Below, piece by piece: positions 50,001 through 63,726 of a stretch of 64,000 nucleotides of DNA. Each line of letters begins with the position of its first letter. The first letter of the stretch is position 1. Under the pieces are notes generated by a model. That model saw nothing but the letters and a program-made list of their open reading frames with translations, made no database searches and was not told where the DNA came from. A program made the position numbers and the translations under genes. The DNA comes from Otis tarda. Its lineage: Eukaryota; Chordata; Aves; Otidiformes; Otididae. Location: NCBI GenBank assembly GCA_026413225.1, contig CM048552.1:195313553-195377552 (forward strand). Direction: 5' to 3'.

Positions 50001-51804
50001 GTATCTGTAATAAACACAATGAAATTCAGCTCTCATTTGCTTTCTAGTTAAAAAAAAAGCAAAACCCAGACTATTTTGCTTCCAAATTTGTGAATCTTCT
50101 TATTTCAGCAGTATGTTGGACAAATTCTGTACTAATTCAAGAAACTAATTTTAAAAAAATTGAATTATTAATCTGATAATCAGTGATAAATTTGATTCAA
50201 ACCTGATGTCACACAGTCTGCAAGTGTAAGAAAAATTGCAATGCTCACAGAATGTCAATTGAGTTTTTATGGCTGCCTGCCATTGTCCAACCTTCATCAA
50301 TTTAATACAATCGCAAATTTAGTACATCTAGGATATTATAAACATTTCACTGTTTACTGCTGTACTTCACTGTACTGCTCCAACATGCAACAAACTTCTC
50401 TCAGCTGAGGAAAATCCCATAGTAAATGTCATATAAATGACACGAAGACTTCAGGCTGATATCTAATACCTAAACAATTAGAAAGTCATAGTGGAAAGAA
50501 AGAAAGAATGCCCAATTTAGGTTACATACACAAATATCTGACATAAAAAACTGCCTAAATACAAAACTATAATAGAGTAAATCTAATTAATTAATACAAA
50601 CACATTTCTTGAGACATCTGCCCAGCACCTATACATAGAAGCTCTTCTTTCAGTCCTGCTTTGGGCTATTCTTGCCCCATTCCCAGTCTGCTTTACTGAC
50701 AGATCTCTGCCTTTTCTGCCCATCGGTAACCTGGCCACAGGTGCTCTTACTCCACATCCTGCTCTCAGCAGCAATACATTACCTCTGCTGACCCTGCCCC
50801 ACCATAAATAGGCTTTTCCCCCTTTTGGGAATTCAGTAATAAACCAACAAATGTGCTGTGTCTATCTTTGCTATGGGTGGGATTTTCAAAGCTGTTTAGT
50901 TTTACCTTCCGCTGAAGTTAATGGCAGTATTACTCTTCTAATCAATTTAAATAAACCAGGCCAGCATGAATTACCCTCAGAAATCTGACTGTGCTTGTTA
51001 TTTGAAGGAAACACACTTAATTAGTAACAAGAGCTAGCAAGAACCCTACACAGACTCACTCTTCAGTGCTGGCCTCCCCAATTTTTACTTTAGTATTTGG
51101 CAGTAAAGAAATGCAAGTACTGCTAGGGCTGTAACATGGTCATCACTGCCTGCTTAACCCCTGACAGTGACATACTCATAAAAAAATATCTCTGATAGCA
51201 TCCTAGAAGCAGTGAGATCCTGTGATTCTCAGGCAGCCTTCCATGAGGCCAAGGGCGGCAAACTCAGCAGAGGCAGCAGAATAAAATGGGTTTCCAGCAA
51301 TGATCATAGAATTTTTTCAGCCAATTCAAAATCTAAGGAGAACTGATATTTTCTCTGAGCAAGAAACAATTAAGTTTCAGCCTTGTCATAAATACAGCAC
51401 CTTTTCAAAAAGCAGGAGAGCTTAGACTGACAAGCCTGCAAGTTCTACATTTACCACTAAGCCTTTTATCAGTAATGTGTGGCCATTTTAAAGTAGTTGG
51501 CTTCACGCTGCAAACCACTCTGCATTGGTATCGTTTGTACTTGCTGCCAGAAGGGAAACAAAGAGGCCGCAGCTGAACCACAGGTTTTAAAAAGAAGCAA
51601 TGCAAATTAGCCTGTGTTACAGTACCACAGTTAAATGGTTTCCAGTATCTTGTGTGGCTTCTGAGCACCTGAAGTTAATGTGAATGCATCTGTCCTACAC
51701 TGCCTGCATAATGCAGATACTTCCACAGCCCCTGGAACTTCTTGAGAGTCTTCTGGGAAGCTTTCCTTCTGTAAGGATTATCTGAGCTGGAGTGTTTCTG
51801 TACA
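41049..51804. other. Long unique stretch without recognised genes or repeats
   Basis: About 10.7 kb is free of recognisable CR1. A CpG-bearing stretch at about 42,770-42,990 holds a 109-codon + strand frame (42,697-43,026) that I cannot assign. Simple runs include A14 at about 42,671-42,685, T15 at 48,116-48,130 and G10 at 49,630-49,639. Minus-strand frames at 48,385-48,621 are unremarkable. Confidence 0.5.
48116..48130. repeat. T15 homopolymer
   Basis: There are fifteen consecutive T bases, preceded by TTTTC. The flanks show no retrotransposed sequence that would make this a poly(A) tail on the minus strand. Confidence 0.8.
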
Positions 51805-52140
51805 ATCAGGAAGGCTGGAAGTGACCTCTAGGACATCTGGAGGTCACCAGTCCAACCTCCTGCTTAAAGCAGCTCCCATGACAGCAGGTTGCTTGGTGCC
51901 TTTTTCTGTCAACCTTTGAATGTGTTTGAAGTGGAGGTTCTGCCACCTCTCTGTGCAACACACATCCTCATGATAAAAAACATTTTCTCTCTATCGAGTC
52001 AGAATTTCTCATGTTACACCTTGTATCCGTTGCTTCTTGTCCTTCTGCTGTGCACCTTTGAGAAGAATTTGTCTCCATCTTCTCTCTGCAGTCTCCCATT
52101 AGGTAGCTGAAGACAGCATTAAGTACTCTTCTTAGCTGTA
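51805..52140 (-). mobile_element. Old CR1 3' fragment
   Basis: In reverse orientation it carries a diverged CR1 3' end. On the + strand it reads GGAAGTGACCTCTAGGACAT, TCCAACCTCCTGCTTAAAGC, AACCTTTGAATG, a TTCTGCCACCTCTCTGTGCAA block, TCAGAATTTCTCATGTTACA, TTGCTTCTTGTCC and TCTCCATCTTCTCTCTGCAGT. That order mirrors CR1 ORF2 C-terminal codons and the 3' hairpin. The octamer tail is gone and homology fades after about 52,140. It is the only CR1 in the right-hand 37 kb. Confidence 0.85.
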
Positions 52141-55100
52141 CCACACAAAATAGAAATAGCGACTTCTTTTTAGGACCTCAAGAACCTTAAACCTCCAACT
52201 TGGCTGGAGGACTCATCAAGGAAGGGAGGCACAGGTCAGCCTGAAAGTATTCAAACCCAAAGCTCAATATGCTAGGACGTGGCCTGAGATCAGATGGGAA
52301 TGGGAATTACTCTTCAAAACTTCAGCTCAGTGTTGAAGCCATTGTGCAGTAAAGGCTGAAGACTTCAGAAACCCAGAGAAAGGGAAGAAACAGTGGGGAG
52401 TCTGGCTCTGTGACTCTTTTCCATTCTGTTTTTTACAGCAGGAATAGATTATGCATTTTGCATGGAAAAATCACCATGTAAAATGTATTAGTGGTACAGG
52501 GAGCAAAGACTTGTAAGCTGTAGGATTGTTAGGATGTACAGTCCTTACTTTTGCTCTCTCTCTGTGGCCCCATGAATCTTTTAATCACTTCATCTCTGTG
52601 TAATGGCCATGCTAGAGAATGGCAGATAACCACCTTAAGGATTAGTTCGTTAAAATGTTTGCAAAAATGCTTTGAAAAAAAAAAAAGAGGTCTAGTTAAT
52701 GTTTTACACACTGCTGTCCAACTGAAATGTGTTATTAATCATGTTTATCATGAGACTGATGAAACAGTAACTTTGAAGGACTGTTGTTGTGCTAGGCACC
52801 ATACAAACTGAGAATGGCAGCTAGCCTTGTTCAGCCTCATGGATTTAGAAAACGAATAGACATTACAGACAGGACTCATCTGGCCAAAGGCAGCCAGATG
52901 TCTGCTAGACATCACAAAAATTAATTTCCTCCTAGAAATGTCTTTTTCTCAGTAGTGACAGGGGACTTCAGATATTGACATCTGAAATGAAGCTCACAGC
53001 ATGAGAAAGAGAGACAGTACCAAAGGGTAGAACTCACTGCATTTGCAGCAAAAACATCCATGTTGCCTCACTTATGGGGGGTGAAACAGCTAGAAAGGTA
53101 AGTGAAAGAAGGAATAACATGGAGCAGGCCAGTACAGAGGAGAGAGAAGCTCTAGGAGGTGTACAGAGAGGGAGGCTGTGATGGTGGGGTGAGAGAGGAG
53201 AGGCAGAAAGGGACCAGCTGGTCAATGAAAGATGTACAGAGCTCCCTGGATGTCTGAAGACTTCTGCTTTGGGATCTTTGCAGGCTGTCTCTTCTGCCTT
53301 GAGCTTTGAAGGCAAAGCTTCCCAGAAGGGTGTGAGCTTGGCTGGAGGGCATCACCCCAGCTCCTAGTGCCCCCAGGGAGCTCCTCTCCCTGCATAGTTC
53401 TTGGCCATCTTGGTGGTAGTATCTTGGGCTGGGTCCATTCCTTTTCCCTGTTGCTTTGGCTGGTCCTACAGCTGCCTCTGCCAGCTGCTACATTACGCTC
53501 CTGTTTAGCACCTGCGACTCCATCAAATACCTGGTATCAGGTTTTTTCCTTTCACTCTGTTTTGATAATAGCCTGCCTTCTGTCTGAAAAGGACAGGGAG
53601 ATATCTCTTTAGGTTTAGATGTTGCTCCCCACATTTAGGTGCTGTAGTGCTGGCAGCATGTGGGATTTCTCCCCTTACATCTTCTGTATCTCCTGCCAGG
53701 TAGACTTCAGACAAGGATATCTAGTTCACCCAGTACTGAGTTATCATTAAATGGCTCCTTGTTCAATGCACAAATGACTTAAGGTGATAAGACGTTTTGC
53801 TTCAAGACAAAACAGTAATTACTTTGAGCTGGCTGGAGGTACACACCATTTCCAAATTAAGATTTAAATCTTACCCAAGGAGGGAATTTAAAAACACATG
53901 TTAGTGCACAGTATTTTAAATTAATTCCTGCAAAGGAAACACTTGAAATACAGAGCTCAGTCCTTAACCCCTGATATGTCAGGCTCACAATGCCTCAATA
54001 AACCAGAAAACTATTCTAAAGACACTAGGAAAGAAGCTGATGGTCAATCCTGCAGTTGGTAGGCAAGGAGCAGGGGAGTAAATGGCTGTGCCACAGGTGT
54101 AACGGGGCATCATTGCCCAGATGTCCATCACTGCCGGTGATGGAGAACTGAGGTTCACCAGGGCTGAAGTAGCCCCTGGTTAGCCCCGGATCAGGAGAGC
54201 ACCGTGATTGCTTTAGAGCTCCTTGGCCATCTGAGCTCTTCAAATATCATACAGGGTTCATATCATTTAGATTCCTACAGTCCCAAAGAGAGATCTGGGC
54301 TGCCTTTCTGTGTTGTCTAATTCTTAGAGTATTTCTCCAGGATCTCAAAAAAGATTGAAAGTACATAAAGTTAGCCTGAAGAATTCAAACTGAATACACT
54401 GAATGTACATATTGTCTTAAAAATAACAAATTCAACTTTTCCTATGGCCAAATGTGCACTTAGTGTGGTTTTTTTTTCAGAACAGTCGATTTAATAGTGC
54501 TGGATTTAATGTTTTTTCTCCAAGCCTTTGACAGTTCACTGTAAGCTTTGAAGTCCGTTTTACATAACCATGAGCTGACTCAATAAATGTCAGGTAATTT
54601 CAGAATTAAAGCTTCACTTGAGGGCCTCAAGGGACAGAGTTTAGCACCAAAATCAGCAGTACATCAGAGACCCTCACAGTAGGACATTTAACACTTTCTC
54701 GTTGACTTTTGTGCCATGGTTTATGTTTTTCTCAGATGGCCAGACTGTACTTGCTCTTTGCATTGGTGTATAGGGAGGTGGGTTTCCCTTCCATATCTGT
54801 ATTATCCCCCTCCTCCTCATGTGTGCACCTTTTGGAGTTTCAGTCCTGGTCTTTTGGTGTGTTCTTCATCAGTCAGTTTGCATAACACATTTTTTTTTCT
54901 ATTGTGCCTTTTCTTGTGGAATTACAGGACACAAACCACCTCAGAAGATTTGCTGAATCTAATATGCTAAGTGTGAGGGTCATGTCATTGTCTCTGGTTT
55001 CCTACTATGCTGCATCTACGCATTTGTAGCTCCACCATAGCCTCTCCTATGGTCCTGCATGCCAGATGCAGATGATTTGTGGTCCAGCAACCTGCTGCCT

Positions 55101-58100
55101 CTCACCTGAAAGACACCGAGCAGCAGAGAGGCTGCCAAGCTCTGCCACACTTTGGGATCTGCTCCTGAGTAGGGTGCTATGATTAAGGGACTGCAGCTCA
55201 GAGACACAATCCACAGGCTCTGTGATGCTGTGTGGCCAGCCTCCCATGCTTCCAACTTCACAGCTTTAGCAGGGACCTGACACTGATGTGTTCTGGCTCT
55301 CTTAAGCCTTTTTTTTTTTTTCACTCACTTCAGAAACAGAAAAAGACAAATAACATTGTGAGGCTGAGCAACAGTTAGATACAAGTTTTAGAAGATTTAT
55401 TTGCCCTTTTGTTTTCTTTTGTAATTGTAGTAATTACATTGCCCATGTCACACTGCCACCTCAGAGACAGTTCAGGTCCTACAGAGCTGTCTGCATTTGA
55501 AATACAGCTGCATGTGGAACAGACCATCTCCTGGAATGAACTCCCAACAATATTGCTATTTATGCATGGTCCATAAAGGGAAGATGTTTGGAGGTGCTAA
55601 TCTCTCCTCCCTCCTGACTTCTTCTGAGCAGAGCTAGAGCACAGTGGTGTGAAGCGCTTGTTGTTGTCAATTGCCTAATGCTAAGCATGCAAGTGGGGAA
55701 TCTATTCCACTGTAATCAGGACAGATGAAAAGCTTCCCAACCAGCAGATGTCTGAAAAAAACAGTTTGTTCTCATTCCACGCTGTACCTTGCAGGTGGTT
55801 GTAATGATTTGCCTGAAAGTCTACTGCTGTGCTGTGTATAATCAGGTAACTTCACTGAACTTGAATTAGACATCTAGAGTATCATCCACCCTGAGCAGAG
55901 GCAAGAAGATCATTATTACTTTTAATAGCTGGGTTACTATGTCTAACCAAAATATCTTTAATTAATTACTTAATTTAGATCATCTTCAGTTCAGAGTAAG
56001 AAAGCCATCTCTCCATATGTTAGTTTTCTACAATCCCTGTAGGACTTTGTTGTTCTGTTTCTTTGTGGCCAATTTCCCTCTGGAAACTGGCATGTAACAT
56101 GAGATGTTTTAAGAGGAAGAATCTATTTTTGTGCTTTCTCATATACCTTGTCATCTCACAGATACAGCAGCACTGGACTGAAGCAGTTATGGAGAGCCAA
56201 AGTGGTTATGGAGGGTCACAAATAGCCATGGTACATTATCATTAGGAGTCAATATTATGTCACATCATGATTTGCCAGTAGATGTGAAGAATGCAAGTAC
56301 TTCTGGCTCTCGGCTACTGAGAAGAGGAGATGCTTGGCTGGTATCTATCCAGGCCCTGGGAGGCTGTTCCTTGTGTGATTGCTTCCTGCATGGTTTGATG
56401 TGACACTGGTCTGCTCAGCTGGGGCTCTCAGTCCCCTCCGGCAGCTCCCAGTTCAGTTCTAGGGCCAGAGTACAGCTTGCTGTGCCTGAGACATTTCAGG
56501 TGTCCCCAAAATTTGCATCTCCAGAGGCTGAGAATAAGACAGACTGTATTACAGAGAGTCTGTGTGCTCTTTTCTCAGGATTTCCTACATCAATGGGGGT
56601 AATAAGACTGTAAAATCGAAAACAATGCACAAAGAGCTGGATAATTAAAATAATCCAGTGCTACAGGACTGGCTGTCTCGAGCTGCTGCTCCAAATAGAC
56701 TGAGATTCAGAGCGACAACTCTTTTCATACCTCTGCCTGGCTCCAGGGCAAAGGAAAAGACAACAGAATGCCTTTCAGTCCTTCCCTTTAATTTTTTTCT
56801 GACAGCTGCTGTATTTTGCATGGGTTTCTTGAGGCATTTGCTTGAGATGACACACAATGAGTGTCGCGTCCCTGTAGTACACACTGAACGACTGCACTTC
56901 AGCAGATGAGGTGGAAGTGTCATTGGTCACTGCATAAAGATGTCCACTCATCAGAGTGGCAGGCCAGCGACTGGCCAGCATGTCATCTCAGCATCACTGA
57001 GCTTAGCAGCGGCCTCTCAAAGCCTGGCTGTCACTCCCTTGCAGCAGGAGCATACTTGAGCTACCACTACTGCCATTATGTTTGCTTTCTAGATATGATA
57101 AATAGAGAATTTGACTCTCTGGCACAGTTAAGTCTGATACTTCTCACAAGTGCTAAATTCATTCATTATTTATTGTTATTGCATATTATTTGTGAAGAGC
57201 TGGCTTTGTGCTCAGCATTTTAATGAATTCTGACTCCTATCTCCACTGAGTCTTTCAGAAATATGACAAAATGGAAAGCAAGTTTTTTTGTTAGTGAGGA
57301 TTAAAAGATGCTGTGAAGCAAAGATGAAAGGACTGTTGTCACCCACCATTTCCATTAAAACATGTTTGGATTTATAATGTGATGCCAAAGAAGCGTTTCT
57401 GTTAGTATGCATAATCATTTGGGGGCAGTACCGACTATGCCAGTTGGTAAGAAAGACCCAGTGAGGCAATCATAAATGCTTTGGAAATTTCTGATCACCT
57501 GATTATCTCAGGTCAGGCAGAAAAATTTTTAGGGGAAAATACCATTCAAGTAATTTCTTAAGTTGTCAATAGGGGTCTGTTTCCCATTTATCTTACCCTC
57601 TAATTTCTATTTCTTGATTCTTAGAGATGAGCATTCTGGAAATACAGGTCAATGAGGAGTGCGGACTCTAGGGACATGAGACCAACCTGACGTAGCAAGA
57701 TGGTTGCCTGTGACATTGCTTATGCCTTTCCAATGAATCTGTTAGCAACAAAAGGCTTTTCTGTGAATGTGGCATCAGTGACATCAATATCACTTACTTT
57801 CCTCAGCAGCCATGTTGCATCTTCTGCCTTTCTTGGTTTGTTACATCTCTCTCTTTGCCATTTTCTGAAAGCATGACAATTTTGCCCAACAAAGTAACAT
57901 AACTATATGAGGACAAAAGATGCTGTAGTGGCACATTTGCTTCAGCTCTATTCATGGCTTGTGGAATAGAAAATAATACGGAAAGTGCCAATGAGGTCCT
58001 AATCTACACTTATTTTACTAATGCTGAGACTAGTTTCTGCCTAGCTCCAGACTCTGCAGAAGGTGGCAAGGCGACAGGCTTGGACCATCTCCCATTTGGT

Positions 58101-59092
58101 TTCCAGCTCAAAGCCCTCTTTGGAGTCAGTCATGGTCTTTCAGCACATCACCATCTAGATGTAGGTTTTGCATCTTTAATCCCTGTAAGCATAATTAGGC
58201 AGGCTTGGATTTACCAGAAGTGCTGAAGAAAAGTTAATCCTTACTCACTTGCTCCTGTCCCTTCCAACTCCCCTCCCAGAGCCCTGAACTGAGGACACTA
58301 CTAACACTCAGGCAGGAATGGGTGGGATCTAAGAGTTTATGAGGAAGCCCAAGCCTCCCCTCATGGCAAAGGCAGTCTTGAGCAGCTCTTCTATACCCAG
58401 GACCATAGCACAAACTAGAAACCACAGACCCAAAGACAACTGAGGTGTTTCTCCTGGCAGCACTATGCTGGGAGTGGCTCAACACACTGTGGTCTGTGAT
58501 TTTGCTGGATTGTGAAGGAAAAGTGGGATCCAGCTAACAGAGTCTCTGTCATGTCAGAGTCTTTAACATGCTTTGTCCCCATCATGGTATCTAGCAGGCT
58601 CAGGGCTGCATGTGATGCTCCTCATTGACCTGGCTGCTTTTCCTTTGTCTTCGGTAGATTTTTAGGTTCTGCCTCATTACACATTAAAAGACCTATATCC
58701 TCCTTTCACTGACCCAGGCTTGCCCTCATTTATTCAAGGGCCCTTTCCCAGAGTTTGGGGAAGGAAACCTGTGTTTGGTAGTTGATGTCTCCCTGTGGCT
58801 GAGAGCAGCACTGGTATACGTGTCTGTCCATGGCAGCCTTATTTTCTTTCATAATGGTTTCTTTCTTTCCAGCGTAGTCCAGGGTGTGTTCATTAAGAAC
58901 TTGAGGATACTTTTTGCCTAAAAGTGACTGTATGCATGCACACGTAATGAAAGGAAAGAGAGCAAACACAGCTGTCCTCCGGAGCCCAACCGCTCCCTTC
59001 CTCACTGCGCAAATGCTGCCTGCAGCACTGATGGGAATGGGGAAGAAGCTGTGACTTCTGCTCCTTGCGAGTGTCCCTCCCTCTGCTTGCAG
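52141..59092. other. Unique DNA, no gene recognised
   Basis: Stops are frequent. A 49-nt segment at 53,049-53,097 lies between CATTTGCAG and AAAG|GTAAGTG and is open in two frames, but its acceptor is only moderate. A T13 run lies at 55,309-55,321. GC-richer patches at 55,020-55,300, 56,650-57,050 and 58,240-58,480 hold overlapping frames on both strands with no recognisable product. Confidence 0.45.
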
Positions 59093-59136
59093 CACTACAG
59101 AGGGAATACACTAAGGAAAGCATGGAGAAGGCTAAG
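59093..59136 (+). other. Candidate 44-nt microexon
   Basis: A long pyrimidine tract ends in CCTCCCTCTGCTTGCAG just before 59,093, and the segment ends in GCTAAG|GTAAGTAG, a near-ideal donor. In the frame with two leading bases the segment reads LQREYTKESMEKAK, a charged, coiled-coil-like peptide, and ends in phase 0. A second frame is also open (HYRGNTLRKAWRRLR). The third stops. I do not recognise the gene. Strength of both splice sites this close together is the main argument; it could also be a non-coding RNA exon or chance. Surrounding DNA has more CpG than average. Confidence 0.33.
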
Positions 59137-62100
59137 GTAAGTAGAAAGAACAAGGTTTCAGCGTGTTTTTCCTGTTACTTCCTAGAGAACTGCTGCTGAG
59201 GCCTAGTAGAGGTAGAGAGGTAGCTGTGCTTGCAAAAGTGTATTCCAATGTATGTCACTGCGTTGCTGCCATTTGAGTGAATGTATTTGTTGGTGTACCA
59301 ACACTAAAAACGTATATCTATGCTCTGATGTAAGAAGTGAGGAAGAGTCTTATACTAAATTATTTGCAAAAGGAAACAGGTCCATGACTGCCCTTCCTTT
59401 GAGTCGCTCTGCCTCCCCTCTTTTGACCAAGTACACTGCCCGGTGAGTAAGGGTAGATGGGGAAGAAGCAAGTTTCAAGAATGGGTTACTCTTTACCAGA
59501 GAAATGTTTTGCATGGGTCTAAAAGGGAGGCATTGTCAGAAATCCTTCATCCCATGGAAAGGCCTAGAGGCCCAGTCCAGCTCAGGTGTTTGGGTTTTGT
59601 ACAATGGGAAAAGTTAGCTGGTGAACCCCGCACCCTTTCCTTTTCTAGGTAGCACTAAGTGTCATGTTTTCTGATATCAGCAAATATCAGCACGAGATTC
59701 AGGCTACTTATGTCCAAAGTCATAAAATTTTATTATGGAATGTGCTATTTGGCCTAGTTTAAAAGAAGCAGGAGTATTTCTATTTTAAAAAATGAATATG
59801 CTAACTTTGTTCTAGTTGTTTAACTGAGAACCTATGGAGTCTCAGAGGGCAATAATTTAGTGCTTTTAAACTGGCCTTTTTAAAGTCTCAAAGGAATCCT
59901 AAACATATGTGATGTTCACTATATATAACAGAACTGTGTACTTTTACCTGAGTCATCATCCTCCTACTTGTATTGCTATTTGTTTACTTAAAACCAAAAC
60001 ACAAATCTCTGGGGAAACCATTGCCATAGGCAAACAATGGATAGTTTGATCCACATCACTGTCAGTTCTCTGAGGGGCCCAAGCAGTATAAATTCTCATC
60101 ACTGGTAAACACCCCAGAGTGTGCCAAGAAAGCCAAAGTAAGTGGCACAAAGTTTAAAGTTTAAAAAATAATTTCTTTTAAAACAAAGATGCTGTTTCTC
60201 CCTCTGCCAGTAACACGCTTCCCTACAAAAACATTGTTTTCTGTGTAGTTTCCTGTGAGTTTATAAAAAGCATATGCTAGTCTCTTTGTTTAGAAAACCA
60301 CCCTTCTACAAATGGAGAAAATGATGCTTTTAGGAGGCTGAAGTCCTGCGTCAAACTGACATTTGGCTGCTGGTTGTAGCGCCAGCTTGATTATAATCTG
60401 ACAGACACTATACTTGAGTCACCAACACCTCAATGTGTGGCCTAATGTGACCAGCTTTAGGAGCCGTGACTGATACTTAGCAAAAGAGGGTGAAAATGTC
60501 ACCAGGGCCCCTGCAGCTTAGAGAATGTTTCAGGCAAAAATCTGCAGTGAACTTTGCAAAGGCTGAGGTGAGCCATGGTTTTTGTGAGCAGGGATAAGCA
60601 GAGATGCAGGCAGTGTCGGCTGCTCACAGAGGGGCAGAAGATAAAACCCTGATGGGATACGCTCCACAGATCAAAAGTGGGAGGATGCGCTGACTTTGCT
60701 GACCTTATGGAGCTACAGAGGGGGAGTTTCCAGAGGACCAGCAGGACAGCAGCGCTGTCTTCATGTTGGTGATGTGACCAAACTCCACAGGGGTCATCCA
60801 CTCTACTAAACTTTTATGATCTGTAAGTGGTTCTGCTTCACCTTCCTTAACATGCTAACATTTCCACAGCTCTCAACAAAGTAATCAAGTACCTCCGTGT
60901 AGGAGTAAATATCTTCTAAATAACACAGTCAATTTAATTTGATTTTGGACTTGCTGAGTGCACTCACACAGCAGGACGTCAGTACAGGTATAAATGGTAA
61001 ATACAACACTCACAGTGTGTCACCAGTGTCAGAGTAAACAGGTTTCTGTTCTGAACAAGAGACCACTTTGTTCCCCACACCCACTCCTGCCCTCAAGTAC
61101 TAGCAGATGAGTTATGGCCCTGCTCTGGGCAATCTGGCCGCTGATGTTGCCTTGTCTTGCCAGGCTCCAGGGGCAGACAACTTGGGATGCCAGCTTCTCA
61201 CCCCCAACTGACTGCTGAGGGTGGAAAAGAAAATGTGACAGAGCCTGTGCTGTAAACTCCAAAATAGCCATCAGTGAGAAAGATATGTTCAGAACAATAT
61301 GGTCCCAGCAATCGAGAAAAAAAAATATCTCTCCTGGTTTTCTTGGCATCCTGGCAGTGTTGTGGATGGAGTGGACGGCTGCAGTACATCACTGTAGGGT
61401 AGGTCTAAACCACACTTCTCCTTTGGTCCCAATAGGCCTCCAACCATCTGGGCTGCAGATCAGCCTATGAAGTACCATGCAAAAAGCTCTGTGTTTCTTG
61501 CCCTGGCAAATGGATAAGAACAAAGGTCAACAAACTCAGACTCAGCTGAAGCAAGGAAGAGTGAATTCTAGCACCAAGGGCTCTCAGCTCCATGCCCTGG
61601 CTCCAGCTGCCAGGCATTTAAACCCACAGGCTGTCAGCAAGAGATGGCATGTAAAATATGAGAAGTGACCAAGTTTATTTAATATCTTGGCTTTTCCGTG
61701 GCTCTTAGCACTGTTATCAGAACACTTAATTTAGTTACATGGAACAACGTGGAAAAAAACTGGTGAGCATAAAAAGAAAAAACTATTTCCAAGTAGCTTC
61801 CAAATTAACTATTAGTCCCTTTGCATTGCTGGAAATCTAATAAGGCACTGATTACATATAGGACTGATGCGTTTTAAAATATGCTTAACTTCAGCTTTTA
61901 TATACATATTGCTCAAAAAGCCTTGGGGCAGGAAAATATGAAGTCATCCTGTGAGGGCCACTGATGAGTGCTGATACCACTCGGTCTTTTGAGTTGGCTG
62001 CTCAAAGCTTTCTGTCCATTCCCACATAGCAGTTGAGAAATGGCCGACTCTGTGTTGGGGTTGGGGGGGACATTTTTCTCAGTCATTCTTTTGGGAGGGG

Positions 62101-63726
62101 ACCACTGTAGCTGGAAGATGAGCTAATCAGCCCTCGGTTATGGGATATCCCAGCTAATGGGAAATCCCAGTTAAGGCAGGCCACATGGAAAGCCTGGGGA
62201 ACATGACAGCAGCCACCAGCCACGGCCCATAGAGCTCACCAGAGCTGCAGGCTCTATGAGGGTTTGGTCTCCTGACTGGCATTCCCAGGGGCCTGGGGAT
62301 GTCCATGTGCTTTGCCAAAGAGCAAGGCTTGCCATGTAGAGGAGAGGGCTTATTTAATGATGACTTAAACAGACAAATTAGATACACTTCCCAGAGCCAC
62401 ACACCACCCTTTCCTCCTGTGGTTGCTTGAATGGTCAGTGCAGCATGACTGGAGAGCACTGGGGCCCTGCAGGCTCATGCCAAAATTGCCTAGGATGTGA
62501 AAGTGAGCAATGGTTGGCTCTGTGCTCCCGTATCAGCTTGAACCTGTATGAGAAATGCTAGGATGAGAAAATAGCTACTCACTGGGAAGGTCTCAGACTA
62601 TGGCACCCTGTACAGACACGGATTTGCTACCTTCATTGTATCTGTAGCTTTTAGACTTTTCGTGCCCTGCCCTGCATCTGGCCCTCTGTTAGGCTGCATT
62701 TTGTATCGCCGAAAGAATGAAATGCAGCTTCTTCACCCTTTCTTCCTCCCACTTTTCTTCACCATGTATCCCTGCTGCTCACCTTGTTGCCAGCTCTGGC
62801 ACTGATCTCATTACAGAATAAGCTGATTTAACTCACTAAAATGGCAGAGAATTAAATCAGGAAAACAAGTTAATAGGGAGAGGGAATAACATGCAGCTGG
62901 AAACAGAGGTGGGAGGGAAGGGGAATTGGAGGGGAGGAAAGACCTTCTTTGTGTGGCAGACAGATTTTAACTCGGTTCAGCAGTTCATGCAAAATCACAA
63001 CTTCCCCCTGAGCAGCAGCAGCAGCTGTGTCAGTTTTCTGAGGGGACTCTCCAGCATGAGTAAACCTAGCAGAATCTGGCACAATTCTCTCCAGAGGCTG
63101 TTGGTGCAGTTGGTATCACAGCTTGGATGACACGCAGATATATCACATGTTTAAAGAACAATGTTCTGGTTCTGACTGATTGACTGATTGACTGATGCTG
63201 TGTCCCAAGAAGGCTGACCTCGGGAAAGCATCCAGCTTGCAAGTCCTGCCTCTCTGAATACTTTTTGTCCAGAAGATTCATGGCTAGAGGAGGAAATTCA
63301 AAACTGTCAGGCAAGGCAGCATGAAAACTGGTCTTTCAACTTGCCGCGCCAGCTGAGCAAGAGCCTGGAACACTAGTATTTGAAGATTTTTGAAAGGATT
63401 TTTGGTATTAGAAGGCCAACTACCTACCTCAAAAGATTATTCCTCCCTGTAACCGGGACATTTAGAAAGTAATCTGAAATCACTCCCACAAGTGTTCTTT
63501 TTGAAGCATGTCCAGCTACAGCAACCTCCGCAGTGCAAAATCCAGCAAGGGGGGAGGCAGAATGTCACCCTACAAGTATTTGCTACAAAAATATGAGAGA
63601 AAAAGAACTGACATTCCCCAAACACTTCTGAAGCAAAGCCAGGGGTGTCTGCTGAGCCTGCTGTGGTGTGCTGGCACTTTAGACTGACATTTGACACTCC
63701 CCGACTTTCCTTCCTCCTCTGTGCAG
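59137..63726. other. Unique DNA, no gene recognised
   Basis: No mobile element is recognised. A donor-like GCCCG|GTGAGTAAGG lies at 59,440 after a stop-poor stretch (59,252-59,446), without a convincing acceptor. A simple (TGACTGAT)3 repeat lies at 63,173-63,196. Minus-strand frames of about 100 codons at 60,499-60,801, 61,029-61,349 and 62,154-62,459 have no recognisable domain. Confidence 0.45.
63173..63196. repeat. (TGACTGAT)3 simple repeat
   Basis: Three exact TGACTGAT units follow each other. This is a short microsatellite and unrelated to the CR1 octamer. Confidence 0.9.

Noticed and set aside
51305..51320. ATCATAGAATTTT, resembling a CR1 octamer
   Set aside because: There is a single octamer match without CR1 sequence next to it.
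53049..53097. 49-nt segment between CATTTGCAG and AAAG|GTAAGTG
   Set aside because: The donor is good, but the acceptor lacks a pyrimidine tract and two frames are open, so it does not stand out from background.
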